From NCBI GenBank assembly GCA_903887035.1, contig CAISOG010000182.1, positions 1 through 5,522 on the forward strand: a stretch of 5,522 bases of DNA, in the 5' to 3' direction. Positions 1 through 5,348 of this stretch are shown here, one piece after another. Origin of the DNA: an uncultured Holosporaceae bacterium (GTDB lineage: Bacteria > Pseudomonadota > Alphaproteobacteria > CAISOG01). The position numbers were made by a program, and so were the translations under genes. The first letter of the stretch is position 1, and every line of letters begins with the position of its first letter. The notes beneath the pieces were generated by a model that was given only the letters and a program-made list of their open reading frames with translations, made no database searches and had not been told where the DNA came from.

Positions 1-10
1 AACTTGGTAG
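1..10 (+). CDS. Possible 3' end of upstream gene (glucose-1-phosphate cytidylyltransferase tail?)
   Basis: Frame 2 reads Thr-Trp-stop (TAG at 8-10). Glucose-1-phosphate cytidylyltransferases (RfbF) usually precede rfbG and, as I recall the family, often end in a tryptophan-containing Pro-Trp-Lys-x-Trp tail, so these codons would fit an RfbF C-terminus ending 14 bases before the rfbG start codon. Only two sense codons are visible. Another frame also stops nearby (TGA at 15-17), so a different upstream gene or frame cannot be excluded. The assignment rests mainly on gene context. Confidence 0.3.
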
Positions 11-24
11 CGCGTGATGCGGTC

Positions 25-1155
25 ATGAGCTTTTGGCAAAACCGACACGTCCTGGTAACTGGCCATACCGGCTTTATTGGTGGCTGGCTTAGCTGGCAAC
101 TGCTGCAACTGGGCGCACGGGTCAGCGGTATCAGCCTGCCGCCGCCCAGCGATTCCCCCAGCCTGTTTGCCCTTACCGAGCTGGCCGACCACATGGCTGG
201 CCATCATTTGACCGATTTGCGCGATAGCGATGCAACAGCGCGGGCGGTGGCCACGATCAGCGCTACGCATGGCGAACCCTCTATCGTGCTGCATCTGGCG
301 GCGCAACCCCTGGTACGGGCGGCCTTTGCCGATCCTGTTGGCAATTTTGCCACCAACGTCATGGGCACAACCCACCTGCTGCAAAGCCTTCGCCCGCTAT
401 CCACCCTGCAAGCGGTGGTGGTGATGACCACCGACAAAGTCTATCTGAACCGTGAATGGGTGTGGGATTACCGAGAGGATGATGCCCTGGGCGGCTATGA
501 ACCCTATGGTTGCAGCAAGGCGGCGCAGGAAATGGTGGCCGCCGCCTATCGTTCCAGCTATTTTCTTAAAGCCCCCTCCCCCATTGGGCTGGCAACCGTG
601 CGGGCGGGCAATGTGATTGGCGGCGGCGATTTTGCGAACGACCGCATCATCCCCGACCTGGTACGCGCGGTCTGTGCGGGGCAATCCCTGGCCGTTCGTT
701 GCCCACAAGCGGTACGGCCGTGGCAACATGTGATTGCGGTGGTTGACGGCCTGTTGCACCTGAGCAAGGCTTTGGCGGAACGCCCACTGGAATTCAGTCA
801 GGCTTGGAACTTTGGCCCCCCCGCCGCATCGGTTGTTCCCGTCGCACAATTGGTGGAGCAATCCTGCCAGGCATGGAACCAGGCTGCCTCTCAATCCAAA
901 GACAACAAACAGGCGGGATGGCAGAATATATCCGACCCCAACGCCCCCTATGAGGCCACCCTGCTGGATCTTTCCAGCCGCAAGGCGCACCAAAGGCTGG
1001 GCTGGCAACCCCGCTGGGGCTTGGCGGAAACCATCGAGCAAACCATTGCCTGGTATCATAACTGGGCTGGTAGCGCTTCAGCGGCTAACTTGCGGGAACT
1101 TTGTTATCAGCAATTGGCACGCTACGCGGATGCCCCACAGACGCCGATTTCCTAA
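25..1155 (+). CDS. rfbG: CDP-glucose 4,6-dehydratase (extended SDR)
   Basis: This 376-residue cytoplasmic enzyme is predicted to convert CDP-D-glucose to CDP-4-keto-6-deoxy-D-glucose using tightly bound NAD+, the entry step to CDP-linked deoxysugars. Visible signatures are the Rossmann motif GHTGFIG (residues 13-19), LHLAAQPLVR (89-98), the dehydratase triad region MTTDKVY (134-140, with D137 and K138), the hallmark EDDALGGYEPYGCSK (151-165, catalytic Y161 and K165), RAGNVIGGGDFANDRIIPD (193-211) and RPWQHV (231-236). The Glu-Asp-Asp-x-Leu-Gly-Gly-Tyr block and the GGGD(F/W)xxDRIIPD block separate CDP-glucose dehydratases from dTDP-glucose dehydratases (RmlB). An in-frame TTG at 4 would add seven residues. 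ATG at 25 is preferred because MSFWQNRHVLVTGHTGF starts where the family does, although no good Shine-Dalgarno is visible. Family members often have Lys in GHTGFKG; here it is Ile. Length is close to the usual ~360 residues. Confidence 0.93.
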   Translation: MSFWQNRHVLVTGHTGFIGGWLSWQLLQLGARVSGISLPPPSDSPSLFALTELADHMAGHHLTDLRDSDATARAVATISATHGEPSIVLHLAAQPLVRAAFADPVGNFATNVMGTTHLLQSLRPLSTLQAVVVMTTDKVYLNREWVWDYREDDALGGYEPYGCSKAAQEMVAAAYRSSYFLKAPSPIGLATVRAGNVIGGGDFANDRIIPDLVRAVCAGQSLAVRCPQAVRPWQHVIAVVDGLLHLSKALAERPLEFSQAWNFGPPAASVVPVAQLVEQSCQAWNQAASQSKDNKQAGWQNISDPNAPYEATLLDLSSRKAHQRLGWQPRWGLAETIEQTIAWYHNWAGSASAANLRELCYQQLARYADAPQTPIS

Positions 1156-1193
1156 CGATTTCTTAACCCTAACGCGCTAAATCGTTAAGAAGT
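1153..1193 (+). repeat. Two overlapping, mutually exclusive inverted repeats (attenuator- or weak-terminator-like)
   Basis: Inverted repeat A pairs TAACGATTT (1153-1161) with AAATCGTTA (1179-1187), nine perfect pairs with a 17-nt loop. Inverted repeat B pairs TTCTTAAC (1160-1167) with GTTAAGAA (1184-1191), eight perfect pairs extendable by a wobble and one A-T, with a 16-nt loop. The arms share bases 1160-1161 and 1184-1187, so only one can form at a time. T-rich tracts follow (1196-1199, 1212-1221). Both stems are AT-rich, so this is not a strong intrinsic terminator. It could be an attenuator, an RNA-stability element or a protein-binding site. The pairing is seen directly; any function is inference. 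Confidence 0.45.
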
Positions 1194-1248
1194 GCTTTTC
1201 GTGCTGCCATCTTTTGTTTTTGCCCCACTCTTGCCGTGCGTATAACCA

Positions 1249-2547
1249 ATGGCCTTGCCCCTGCAACCGACTCATACCCCTGCCCCAACCTCTTTAGCGC
1301 ATTTGCAATCGCGCAACCAAATCAGTTGCCGCCATTGCAACCACCCGCTGCATCACAGCTTTGCCGACCTGGGGGTTAGCCCGCTGGCCAACAACTATAT
1401 TGAGCCAGAGGATGTTGCGCGGATGCAGCGTTTTTACCCGCTGCACGTCTATGTATGCGATCAATGCTGGCTGACGCAGCTGCCCGTTCATGTATCGGCC
1501 GAAGAAATTTTCAGCGAATACGCCTATTTCTCGTCTTTTTCCAGCAGCTGGCTGCTGCATGTATCCGACTACGCCGACATGATGACCAAACGTTGGCAGC
1601 TGGGGTCGGCGCATCGGGTGGTGGAGCTGGCCAGCAATGATGGCTATCTGTTGCAGTATTTCCAAAAGCTGGGGTGCCAAGTGCTGGGGATAGAGCCCGC
1701 CGCCAATGTCGCCGAAATTGCTATTGCCGATAAGGGGATACCAACCACCGTTGCCTTTTTTGGCGTCGATTTGGCCAAGAAAATGGCCAAGGCGGGTGAG
1801 ACGGCGGACGTGTTAATTGCCAACAATGTGTTGGCGCATGTGCCCGATATTAACGATTTTGTCGCCGGCATGAAAATTGTGCTGAAGCCCGAAGGCGTCA
1901 TTACGGTCGAGGCGCCGCATCTGTTGCAACTGATTGCCCTTAACCAGTTCGACACCATCTATCACGAACATTTTTCCTATCTTTCGCTGTTATCGGTTGA
2001 CCGAATCTTTCGCGCCCACGGCCTACGAATTTTTGATGTGGAGGAGTTGACCACCCATGGCGGCAGCTTGCGCTACTACGGCTGTCACCTGAGTCATTGC
2101 CAGCCCGAAAGCCCCGCGGTGGAGGCGATGCGCAAAAAGGAAAAGGCGGCAGGGTTGGATACGCTGGCCACCTATACCAGCTTTGCCGATAAGGTGCGTG
2201 AGCTGAAATATGATCTGTTAAGCAACCTGATAACCCTGAAACGTCAGGGTAAGCGCATCGTGGGCTATGGCGCACCCGCTAAGGGCAACACCCTGTTGAA
2301 CTACTGCGGCATCCGCCGCGACATGTTGGATTACACCGTGGATCGCAATGTTCACAAAAAACAGGGACGATTTCTGCCTGGCACCTTGATTCCCATTCTG
2401 TCGCCCGATGTGATTGCTGAGGATAAGCCAGACTTTGTGCTGATTCTGCCCTGGAATATCGCGGGCGAAATCATGCAAGAAATGCATCATATTCGAAAAT
2501 GGGGCGGGCAGTTCATTGTCCCCATCCCCCAGTTTCGGATTATTTAG
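1249..2547 (+). CDS. NDP-sugar C-methyltransferase (TylC3/NovU/TcaB9 family)
   Basis: This 432-residue protein is predicted to transfer a methyl group from SAM to a carbon next to the keto group of a 4-keto-6-deoxy nucleotide sugar, creating a branched sugar. The full family architecture is present. An N-terminal zinc-binding domain has C27, C30, C70 and C73 (CRHC, CDQC). A class I SAM-binding fold follows, with VVELASNDGYLLQYF (124-138) and GIEPAANVAE (147-156). The signature YHEHFSY (238-244) carries the Tyr/His residues implicated in catalysis in the TcaB9 structure. The C-terminal domain has GYGAPAKGNTLLNYCG (339-354) and ends in a conserved-looking PIPQF segment. Characterised relatives methylate C3 (TylC3, EvaC/TcaB9) or C5 (NovU, CloU); sequence alone does not settle which. 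The ATG has no recognisable Shine-Dalgarno, and an in-frame TAA lies at 1243-1245, so the gene cannot start further upstream. The first ~23 residues are a Pro/Thr-rich extension before the zinc domain; a TTG at 1303 is an alternative start. Confidence 0.9.
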   Translation: MALPLQPTHTPAPTSLAHLQSRNQISCRHCNHPLHHSFADLGVSPLANNYIEPEDVARMQRFYPLHVYVCDQCWLTQLPVHVSAEEIFSEYAYFSSFSSSWLLHVSDYADMMTKRWQLGSAHRVVELASNDGYLLQYFQKLGCQVLGIEPAANVAEIAIADKGIPTTVAFFGVDLAKKMAKAGETADVLIANNVLAHVPDINDFVAGMKIVLKPEGVITVEAPHLLQLIALNQFDTIYHEHFSYLSLLSVDRIFRAHGLRIFDVEELTTHGGSLRYYGCHLSHCQPESPAVEAMRKKEKAAGLDTLATYTSFADKVRELKYDLLSNLITLKRQGKRIVGYGAPAKGNTLLNYCGIRRDMLDYTVDRNVHKKQGRFLPGTLIPILSPDVIAEDKPDFVLILPWNIAGEIMQEMHHIRKWGGQFIVPIPQFRII

Positions 2548-2550
2548 CCT

Positions 2551-2554
2551 GAGG
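2551..2554 (+). promoter_or_regulatory. Ribosome binding site deciding the epimerase start
   Basis: GAGG lies 10 nt before ATG 2565 and only 4 nt before the alternative in-frame TTG at 2559. The spacing favours the ATG. Confidence 0.5.
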
Positions 2555-2564
2555 CTTTTTGGCT

Positions 2565-3119
2565 ATGGAGATTCAGCCGACCGCCATCATGGGCGCCTAT
2601 ATCCTGCACAGCAAAGCGTTCGCCGATACGCGCGGCAGTTTTGACACCCTGTTTGACGCCAGCTTTTTTCGCCAGGCGGGCATGATGGATCAGCCAGCCC
2701 TGTGCAGCCTGTCCGACAACATCACTGCGGGAACCCTACGCGGCCTGCATTTCCAACTGGCACCAATGGCTGAGGCAAAGATGGTGCGCTGTCTGCGCGG
2801 CGGGGTTTTCGACGTGGGGGTGGATTTGCGCCCCGATTCCCCCAGCTTTCGCCAGACCGTGACGGTGGAACTGACCGCGGATGCACCGCAAGCCCTTTAT
2901 CTGCCCGCGGGCTGTGCCCATGGTTTTCAAAGCCTGCTGCCCAACAGCCAGGTGCTGTATCTTATCTCCGCCCCCTATGATGCGCAGCTAAGCCGTGGCA
3001 TCCGCCATGATGACCCTGAGCTGGCCATTCCCTGGCCATTAGCGGTTTCTGTGATTTCGGAGCGCGACCAACAATGGCCAAGCCTGGCCGACCATCTAGC
3101 CAGCCATTGCCCATCATGA
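2565..3119 (+). CDS. dTDP-4-dehydrorhamnose 3,5-epimerase family (RmlC-like) NDP-4-keto-6-deoxyhexose epimerase
   Basis: This 184-residue cupin-fold enzyme is predicted to epimerise a 4-keto-6-deoxy nucleotide sugar at C3 and/or C5, giving the L series if C5 is inverted. The RmlC signature is complete: DTRGSF (21-26), GTLRGLHFQ (56-64, catalytic His62), the lysine in AKMVRCLRG (K72), DVGVDLRPDSPSF (83-95), PAGCAHGFQSL (114-124, His119 partnering Asp87), tyrosines Y132 and Y138 in the stretch holding the family's catalytic tyrosine, GIRHDDPELAIPWP (145-158) and ISERDQQWPSL (164-174). Length matches RmlC (~180). It sits 17 nt after the C-methyltransferase, and its TGA overlaps the next ATG. Behind a CDP-glucose dehydratase the substrate should be CDP-linked, although the family is best known on dTDP sugars. 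If C3 is already quaternary, only C5 epimerisation is possible, as in EvaD-type enzymes. ATG 2565 is chosen over TTG 2559 on ribosome-binding-site spacing. Confidence 0.9.
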   Translation: MEIQPTAIMGAYILHSKAFADTRGSFDTLFDASFFRQAGMMDQPALCSLSDNITAGTLRGLHFQLAPMAEAKMVRCLRGGVFDVGVDLRPDSPSFRQTVTVELTADAPQALYLPAGCAHGFQSLLPNSQVLYLISAPYDAQLSRGIRHDDPELAIPWPLAVSVISERDQQWPSLADHLASHCPS

Positions 3120-3604
3120 TCCAACTTGACCCGACCGCAAAAATTTCCACGCTGGCGGATTTAGAGGATTCGCAACGCGGAACCCGCCTGATTATCGGCG
3201 CGGGGGTAATCATTGATGCCTTTGTGAAAATTAAGCCGGCTGGCGGCGTGGGCGATGTCATCATTGGCGCGGGCAGCGTGATAAACTCTGGCTGCGTGCT
3301 GTACAGCGGCAATGGTATCATTATTGGTCAGCAGGTGGCGATTGCCGCCAACTGTACCCTGGCGCCCGTCAACCATGCCTATCAGGATCGCACCCGCCCG
3401 ATTAAGCAGCAGGGGTTCTTGCCCAGTCGTGGCGGTATTGTGATTGAGGATGATGTGTGGATTGGCGCCAACTGCGTGCTGCTGGACGGTGCCATCCTGC
3501 GCCAGGGCTGCGTGATTGGCGCGGGCAGCATCGTTCGGGGGGAGGTTCCCGCCTATGCGATTGCCCATGGCCAGCCCGCCATGGTGAAGGGCTATCGCTC
3601 ATGA
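3116..3604 (+). CDS. Hexapeptide-repeat (left-handed beta-helix) sugar acyltransferase
   Basis: This 162-residue protein belongs to the LbH xylose/maltose acetyltransferase superfamily (WbbJ/Maa-like) and probably transfers an acetyl or other acyl group from acyl-CoA to a sugar hydroxyl or amine. It shows repeated imperfect hexapeptides: LIIGAG (25-30), VIIGAG (48-53), GIIIGQ (67-72), VWIGAN (114-119) and CVIGAG (132-137). The catalytic-type histidine loop NHAY (86-89, H87) is followed by DRTRPIKQQG (91-100), a combination typical of serine/maltose/O-antigen O-acetyltransferases. HGQPAMVKGY (151-160) is the usual terminal motif. The ATG overlaps the epimerase stop as ATGA, so translational coupling is likely; no independent Shine-Dalgarno is visible. 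An ATG at 3074 would add 14 residues encoded inside the epimerase gene and is less likely. No aminotransferase lies nearby, so O-acylation is more likely than N-acylation. Acyl donor and position are unknown. Confidence 0.82.
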   Translation: MIQLDPTAKISTLADLEDSQRGTRLIIGAGVIIDAFVKIKPAGGVGDVIIGAGSVINSGCVLYSGNGIIIGQQVAIAANCTLAPVNHAYQDRTRPIKQQGFLPSRGGIVIEDDVWIGANCVLLDGAILRQGCVIGAGSIVRGEVPAYAIAHGQPAMVKGYRS

Positions 3605-4464
3605 CCACGGCTGACGGCATGCCCACCAACGCTGCACTGGCGGCGGCGCGCTGGACGATTTTGGGCGGGCAGGGTTTTGTCGGACAAGCCTTGGTGGAAC
3701 GGCTGCAGGCGGTGGGCGCAACCGTTACCGTCCCTACCCGACAGGACACCAGCTGGTTGCGGCAGGATCTTGGCCACGTCATCTACGCCATTGGCCGCAC
3801 CGCCGATTTTCGTGGGCGGCCGCATGACACTCTTGAGGCGCATGTTGGCCTGCTAAGCCAGCTGTTAAGCCAGGGGCGCTTTGACAGCCTGCTGTATCTT
3901 TCCTCCACGCGCGTTTATCAGGGGGTGCCCCAGGGGAATGAGGGGGCAGATCTGATCGTCAACCCCAACACCCCTGATGATTTTTACAACCTATCCAAAC
4001 TGTTGGGCGAAAGCCTGTGCCTGAACGATACGCGGCCAGATGCGCGGCAAATGGTGCGGGTTGCCCGTCTGTCCAATGTTTATGGCCGTAACCTGCCCGC
4101 CAGCTTTTTGCGCAGCTTGATAGAGGCCGCCCGCGCCGATTGCCCCCTAACGCTGCAGGATCATCCACAGACCAGTAAGGACTATATCGCGCTGGCCGAT
4201 GTCGTGAATCTGCTTCCCGCCATCGCCCTGAATGGGGGGGATCGGCTGTACAATGTGGCCAGCGGCCAGGCCACCAGCCATGCCGATGTGATCGCCGCCA
4301 TTCACCATTTTTGGCCTGAATGGTTATGCCATACCGATCCGTCTGCCCCATTGCGGCATTACCCAACAATTGACATTGCGCGCATAAAGACGGCATTTAA
4401 TTTTCATGCTACCCCCTTTGAACAGGGTTTTTTGTCATTACTTGCTAGCCTTACGGAGGGATAG
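3601..4464 (+). CDS. NAD(P)-dependent nucleotide-sugar 4-ketoreductase (extended SDR)
   Basis: This 287-residue Rossmann-fold protein is predicted to reduce the 4-keto group of the modified CDP-sugar, releasing a stable deoxysugar nucleotide. Seen are TILGGQGFVG (19-28, dinucleotide binding), LLYLSSTRVYQG (97-108, the Ser/Thr of the SDR triad), YNLSK (129-133, Tyr129 and Lys133), RLSNVYG (156-162) and KDYIALADVV (193-202). The Asp/Lys pair of a 4,6-dehydratase is absent at the STRVY position, which argues for a reductase or epimerase rather than a second dehydratase. The start ATG overlaps the acyltransferase stop as ATGA, with a purine-rich GAAGGG (3586-3591) suitably placed. Being last of the ring-modifying enzymes in the gene order fits a terminal C4 reduction. 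The alternative is a C4 epimerase; stereochemistry at C4 cannot be read from sequence. Confidence 0.8.
   Translation: MTTADGMPTNAALAAARWTILGGQGFVGQALVERLQAVGATVTVPTRQDTSWLRQDLGHVIYAIGRTADFRGRPHDTLEAHVGLLSQLLSQGRFDSLLYLSSTRVYQGVPQGNEGADLIVNPNTPDDFYNLSKLLGESLCLNDTRPDARQMVRVARLSNVYGRNLPASFLRSLIEAARADCPLTLQDHPQTSKDYIALADVVNLLPAIALNGGDRLYNVASGQATSHADVIAAIHHFWPEWLCHTDPSAPLRHYPTIDIARIKTAFNFHATPFEQGFLSLLASLTEG
4455..4460 (+). promoter_or_regulatory. Strong Shine-Dalgarno for the CmcI-family gene
   Basis: GGAGGG lies inside the last codons of the reductase, four bases before ATG 4465. It is the best ribosome binding site in the cluster and fixes this start, which immediately follows the reductase TAG (4462-4464). 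Confidence 0.75.
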
Positions 4465-5229
4465 ATGCAAATCACAATCGATACCGATACAGCCATGGTA
4501 ACCGTTGTTGAAAACGGCCAGACGGTACAGCACCCTTTGGACAGTGCCGCCGGCTTTGCGGCCGCCTCCAAGGGCTGGGTGCGGGCAGGTTGGGACGCCA
4601 AATATGTTTACAGCTTTACCTGGATGGGGCGCCCGATAATCCAAATGCCAGAGGATATGATACGCCTGGCGGAGGTTATTTACACCCTAAAGCCCGACGT
4701 GATTGTTGAAACGGGCATTGCCCACGGCGGCAGCCTGATTTTTTACGCCAGCCTGTTTAAGGCCATGGGCAAAGGGCGCGTTATCGGTATCGACATTGAT
4801 ATCCGCCCCCACAACCGCCAGGCCATCGAATCGCATGAGCTGGCCAACTATCTAACGATGATTGAGGGCAGCTCGATTGATCCCACCGTGGTGGATCAGG
4901 TTAAGGCAGAGATTAAGCCAGGCGAAACCGTGCTGGTGCTGTTGGATTCCAACCACCTGCGCGACCATGTGGCCAAGGAATTAGAGCTTTACAGCCCTCT
5001 GGTCAGTGCGGGTTCCTATATCGTTGCCTGTGATGGCATTATGCAGGAGGTGGTGGGGGCACCGCGCACCAGCCCCGATTGGGAATGGAACAACCCGCAA
5101 TCGGCGGTTAACAGCTTTTTGGCCAGCAATAAGGACTTTACGCTGTCCTATCCCGCCTTTGAGTTCAATGAGGGGGCGGTGGATCAGCCCGTTACCTATT
5201 GGCCAAATGCCTGGCTAAAGCGGGTTTAG
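4465..5229 (+). CDS. CmcI / rhamnosyl O-methyltransferase family protein
   Basis: This 254-residue protein belongs to the cephalosporin hydroxylase CmcI / rhamnosyl O-methyltransferase family, class I SAM-dependent and metal-assisted enzymes. Visible blocks are GRPIIQMPEDM (55-65), the SAM-binding VETGIAHGGSLIFYAS (81-96), GIDIDIRPHNR (108-118), EGSSIDP (134-140), VLVLLDSNHLRDHV (156-169) and VACDGIMQ (187-194); D161 and D190 lie where the family places metal ligands. Despite the name cephalosporin hydroxylase, known members include sugar O-methyltransferases: the mycobacterial homologue Rv2959c methylates O2 of a rhamnosyl residue in phenolic glycolipids. In this cluster the likely role is O-methylation of the deoxysugar, either on the nucleotide or after transfer to a glycan. 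Position 2 is a guess by analogy. It is the last sugar gene before rpmF and is probably co-translated with the reductase. Confidence 0.85.
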   Translation: MQITIDTDTAMVTVVENGQTVQHPLDSAAGFAAASKGWVRAGWDAKYVYSFTWMGRPIIQMPEDMIRLAEVIYTLKPDVIVETGIAHGGSLIFYASLFKAMGKGRVIGIDIDIRPHNRQAIESHELANYLTMIEGSSIDPTVVDQVKAEIKPGETVLVLLDSNHLRDHVAKELELYSPLVSAGSYIVACDGIMQEVVGAPRTSPDWEWNNPQSAVNSFLASNKDFTLSYPAFEFNEGAVDQPVTYWPNAWLKRV

Positions 5230-5270
5230 CAGGAAAAAATAATAATCGCAGCGCAGATGATCATACCCCC

Positions 5271-5299
5271 TTTACCAATTCTGTTGAATTGGTTATAAG
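5271..5299 (+). promoter_or_regulatory. Putative sigma-70-type promoter for rpmF
   Basis: A -35-like TTTACC (5271-5276, four of six consensus bases) and a -10-like TATAAG (5294-5299, five of six) are separated by exactly 17 bp. Transcription would start near 5306, giving a leader of about 43 nt before the rpmF ATG. This is consensus matching by eye only. Confidence 0.45.
5274..5293 (+). repeat. Perfect palindrome filling the putative promoter spacer (operator candidate)
   Basis: ACCAATTC (5274-5281) and GAATTGGT (5286-5293) are perfect reverse complements around a TGTT loop. No T-run follows on either strand, so it is a poor terminator. Its position between the proposed -35 and -10 elements suggests a dimeric regulator site that would block or tune the promoter. 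The symmetry is certain; the operator role is inferred. Confidence 0.5.
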
Positions 5300-5335
5300 C
5301 GTTGTTCGAACATACTGCTGCTGTGCAGCGTGATT

Positions 5336-5339
5336 AGGA
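5336..5339 (+). promoter_or_regulatory. Ribosome binding site of rpmF
   Basis: AGGA sits nine bases before ATG 5349. A small hairpin (GCTGC at 5317-5321 with GCAGC at 5325-5329) lies just upstream in the leader. Confidence 0.55.
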
Positions 5340-5348
5340 TACAAAACC

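Noticed and set aside
397..1059. Long minus-strand open frame (220 codons) opposite rfbG
   Set aside because: It lies wholly within a well-supported dehydratase gene. Its translation is low-complexity with Gly/His runs and shows no family motifs; it is a shadow frame.
1219..1246. Promoter for the C-methyltransferase using TATAAC (1241-1246) as a -10 box
   Set aside because: The start site would fall at about 1253, past the ATG at 1249, and no good -35 lies at the right distance.
3457..3600. Upstream extension of the reductase reading frame
   Set aside because: This part overlaps the acyltransferase C-terminus in another frame and has no SDR-like content. The Rossmann motif sits correctly from ATG 3601.
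4234..4240. Seven-G run as a possible frameshift or phase-variation tract in the reductase
   Set aside because: The reading frame is intact across it (Asn-Gly-Gly-Asp) and motifs continue on both sides. The run is short for phase variation in a G-rich genome.
3402..4396. Several minus-strand open frames opposite the acyltransferase and reductase
   Set aside because: All are antisense to genes with clear motifs, have atypical composition, and lack convincing starts or ribosome binding sites.
5230..5270. Intrinsic terminator after the CmcI-family gene
   Set aside because: There is no GC-rich stem with a following T-run on the + strand. The A-rich tract at 5233-5245 would be a T-run only on the minus strand, where there is no gene to terminate. 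How the sugar transcript ends is unclear.
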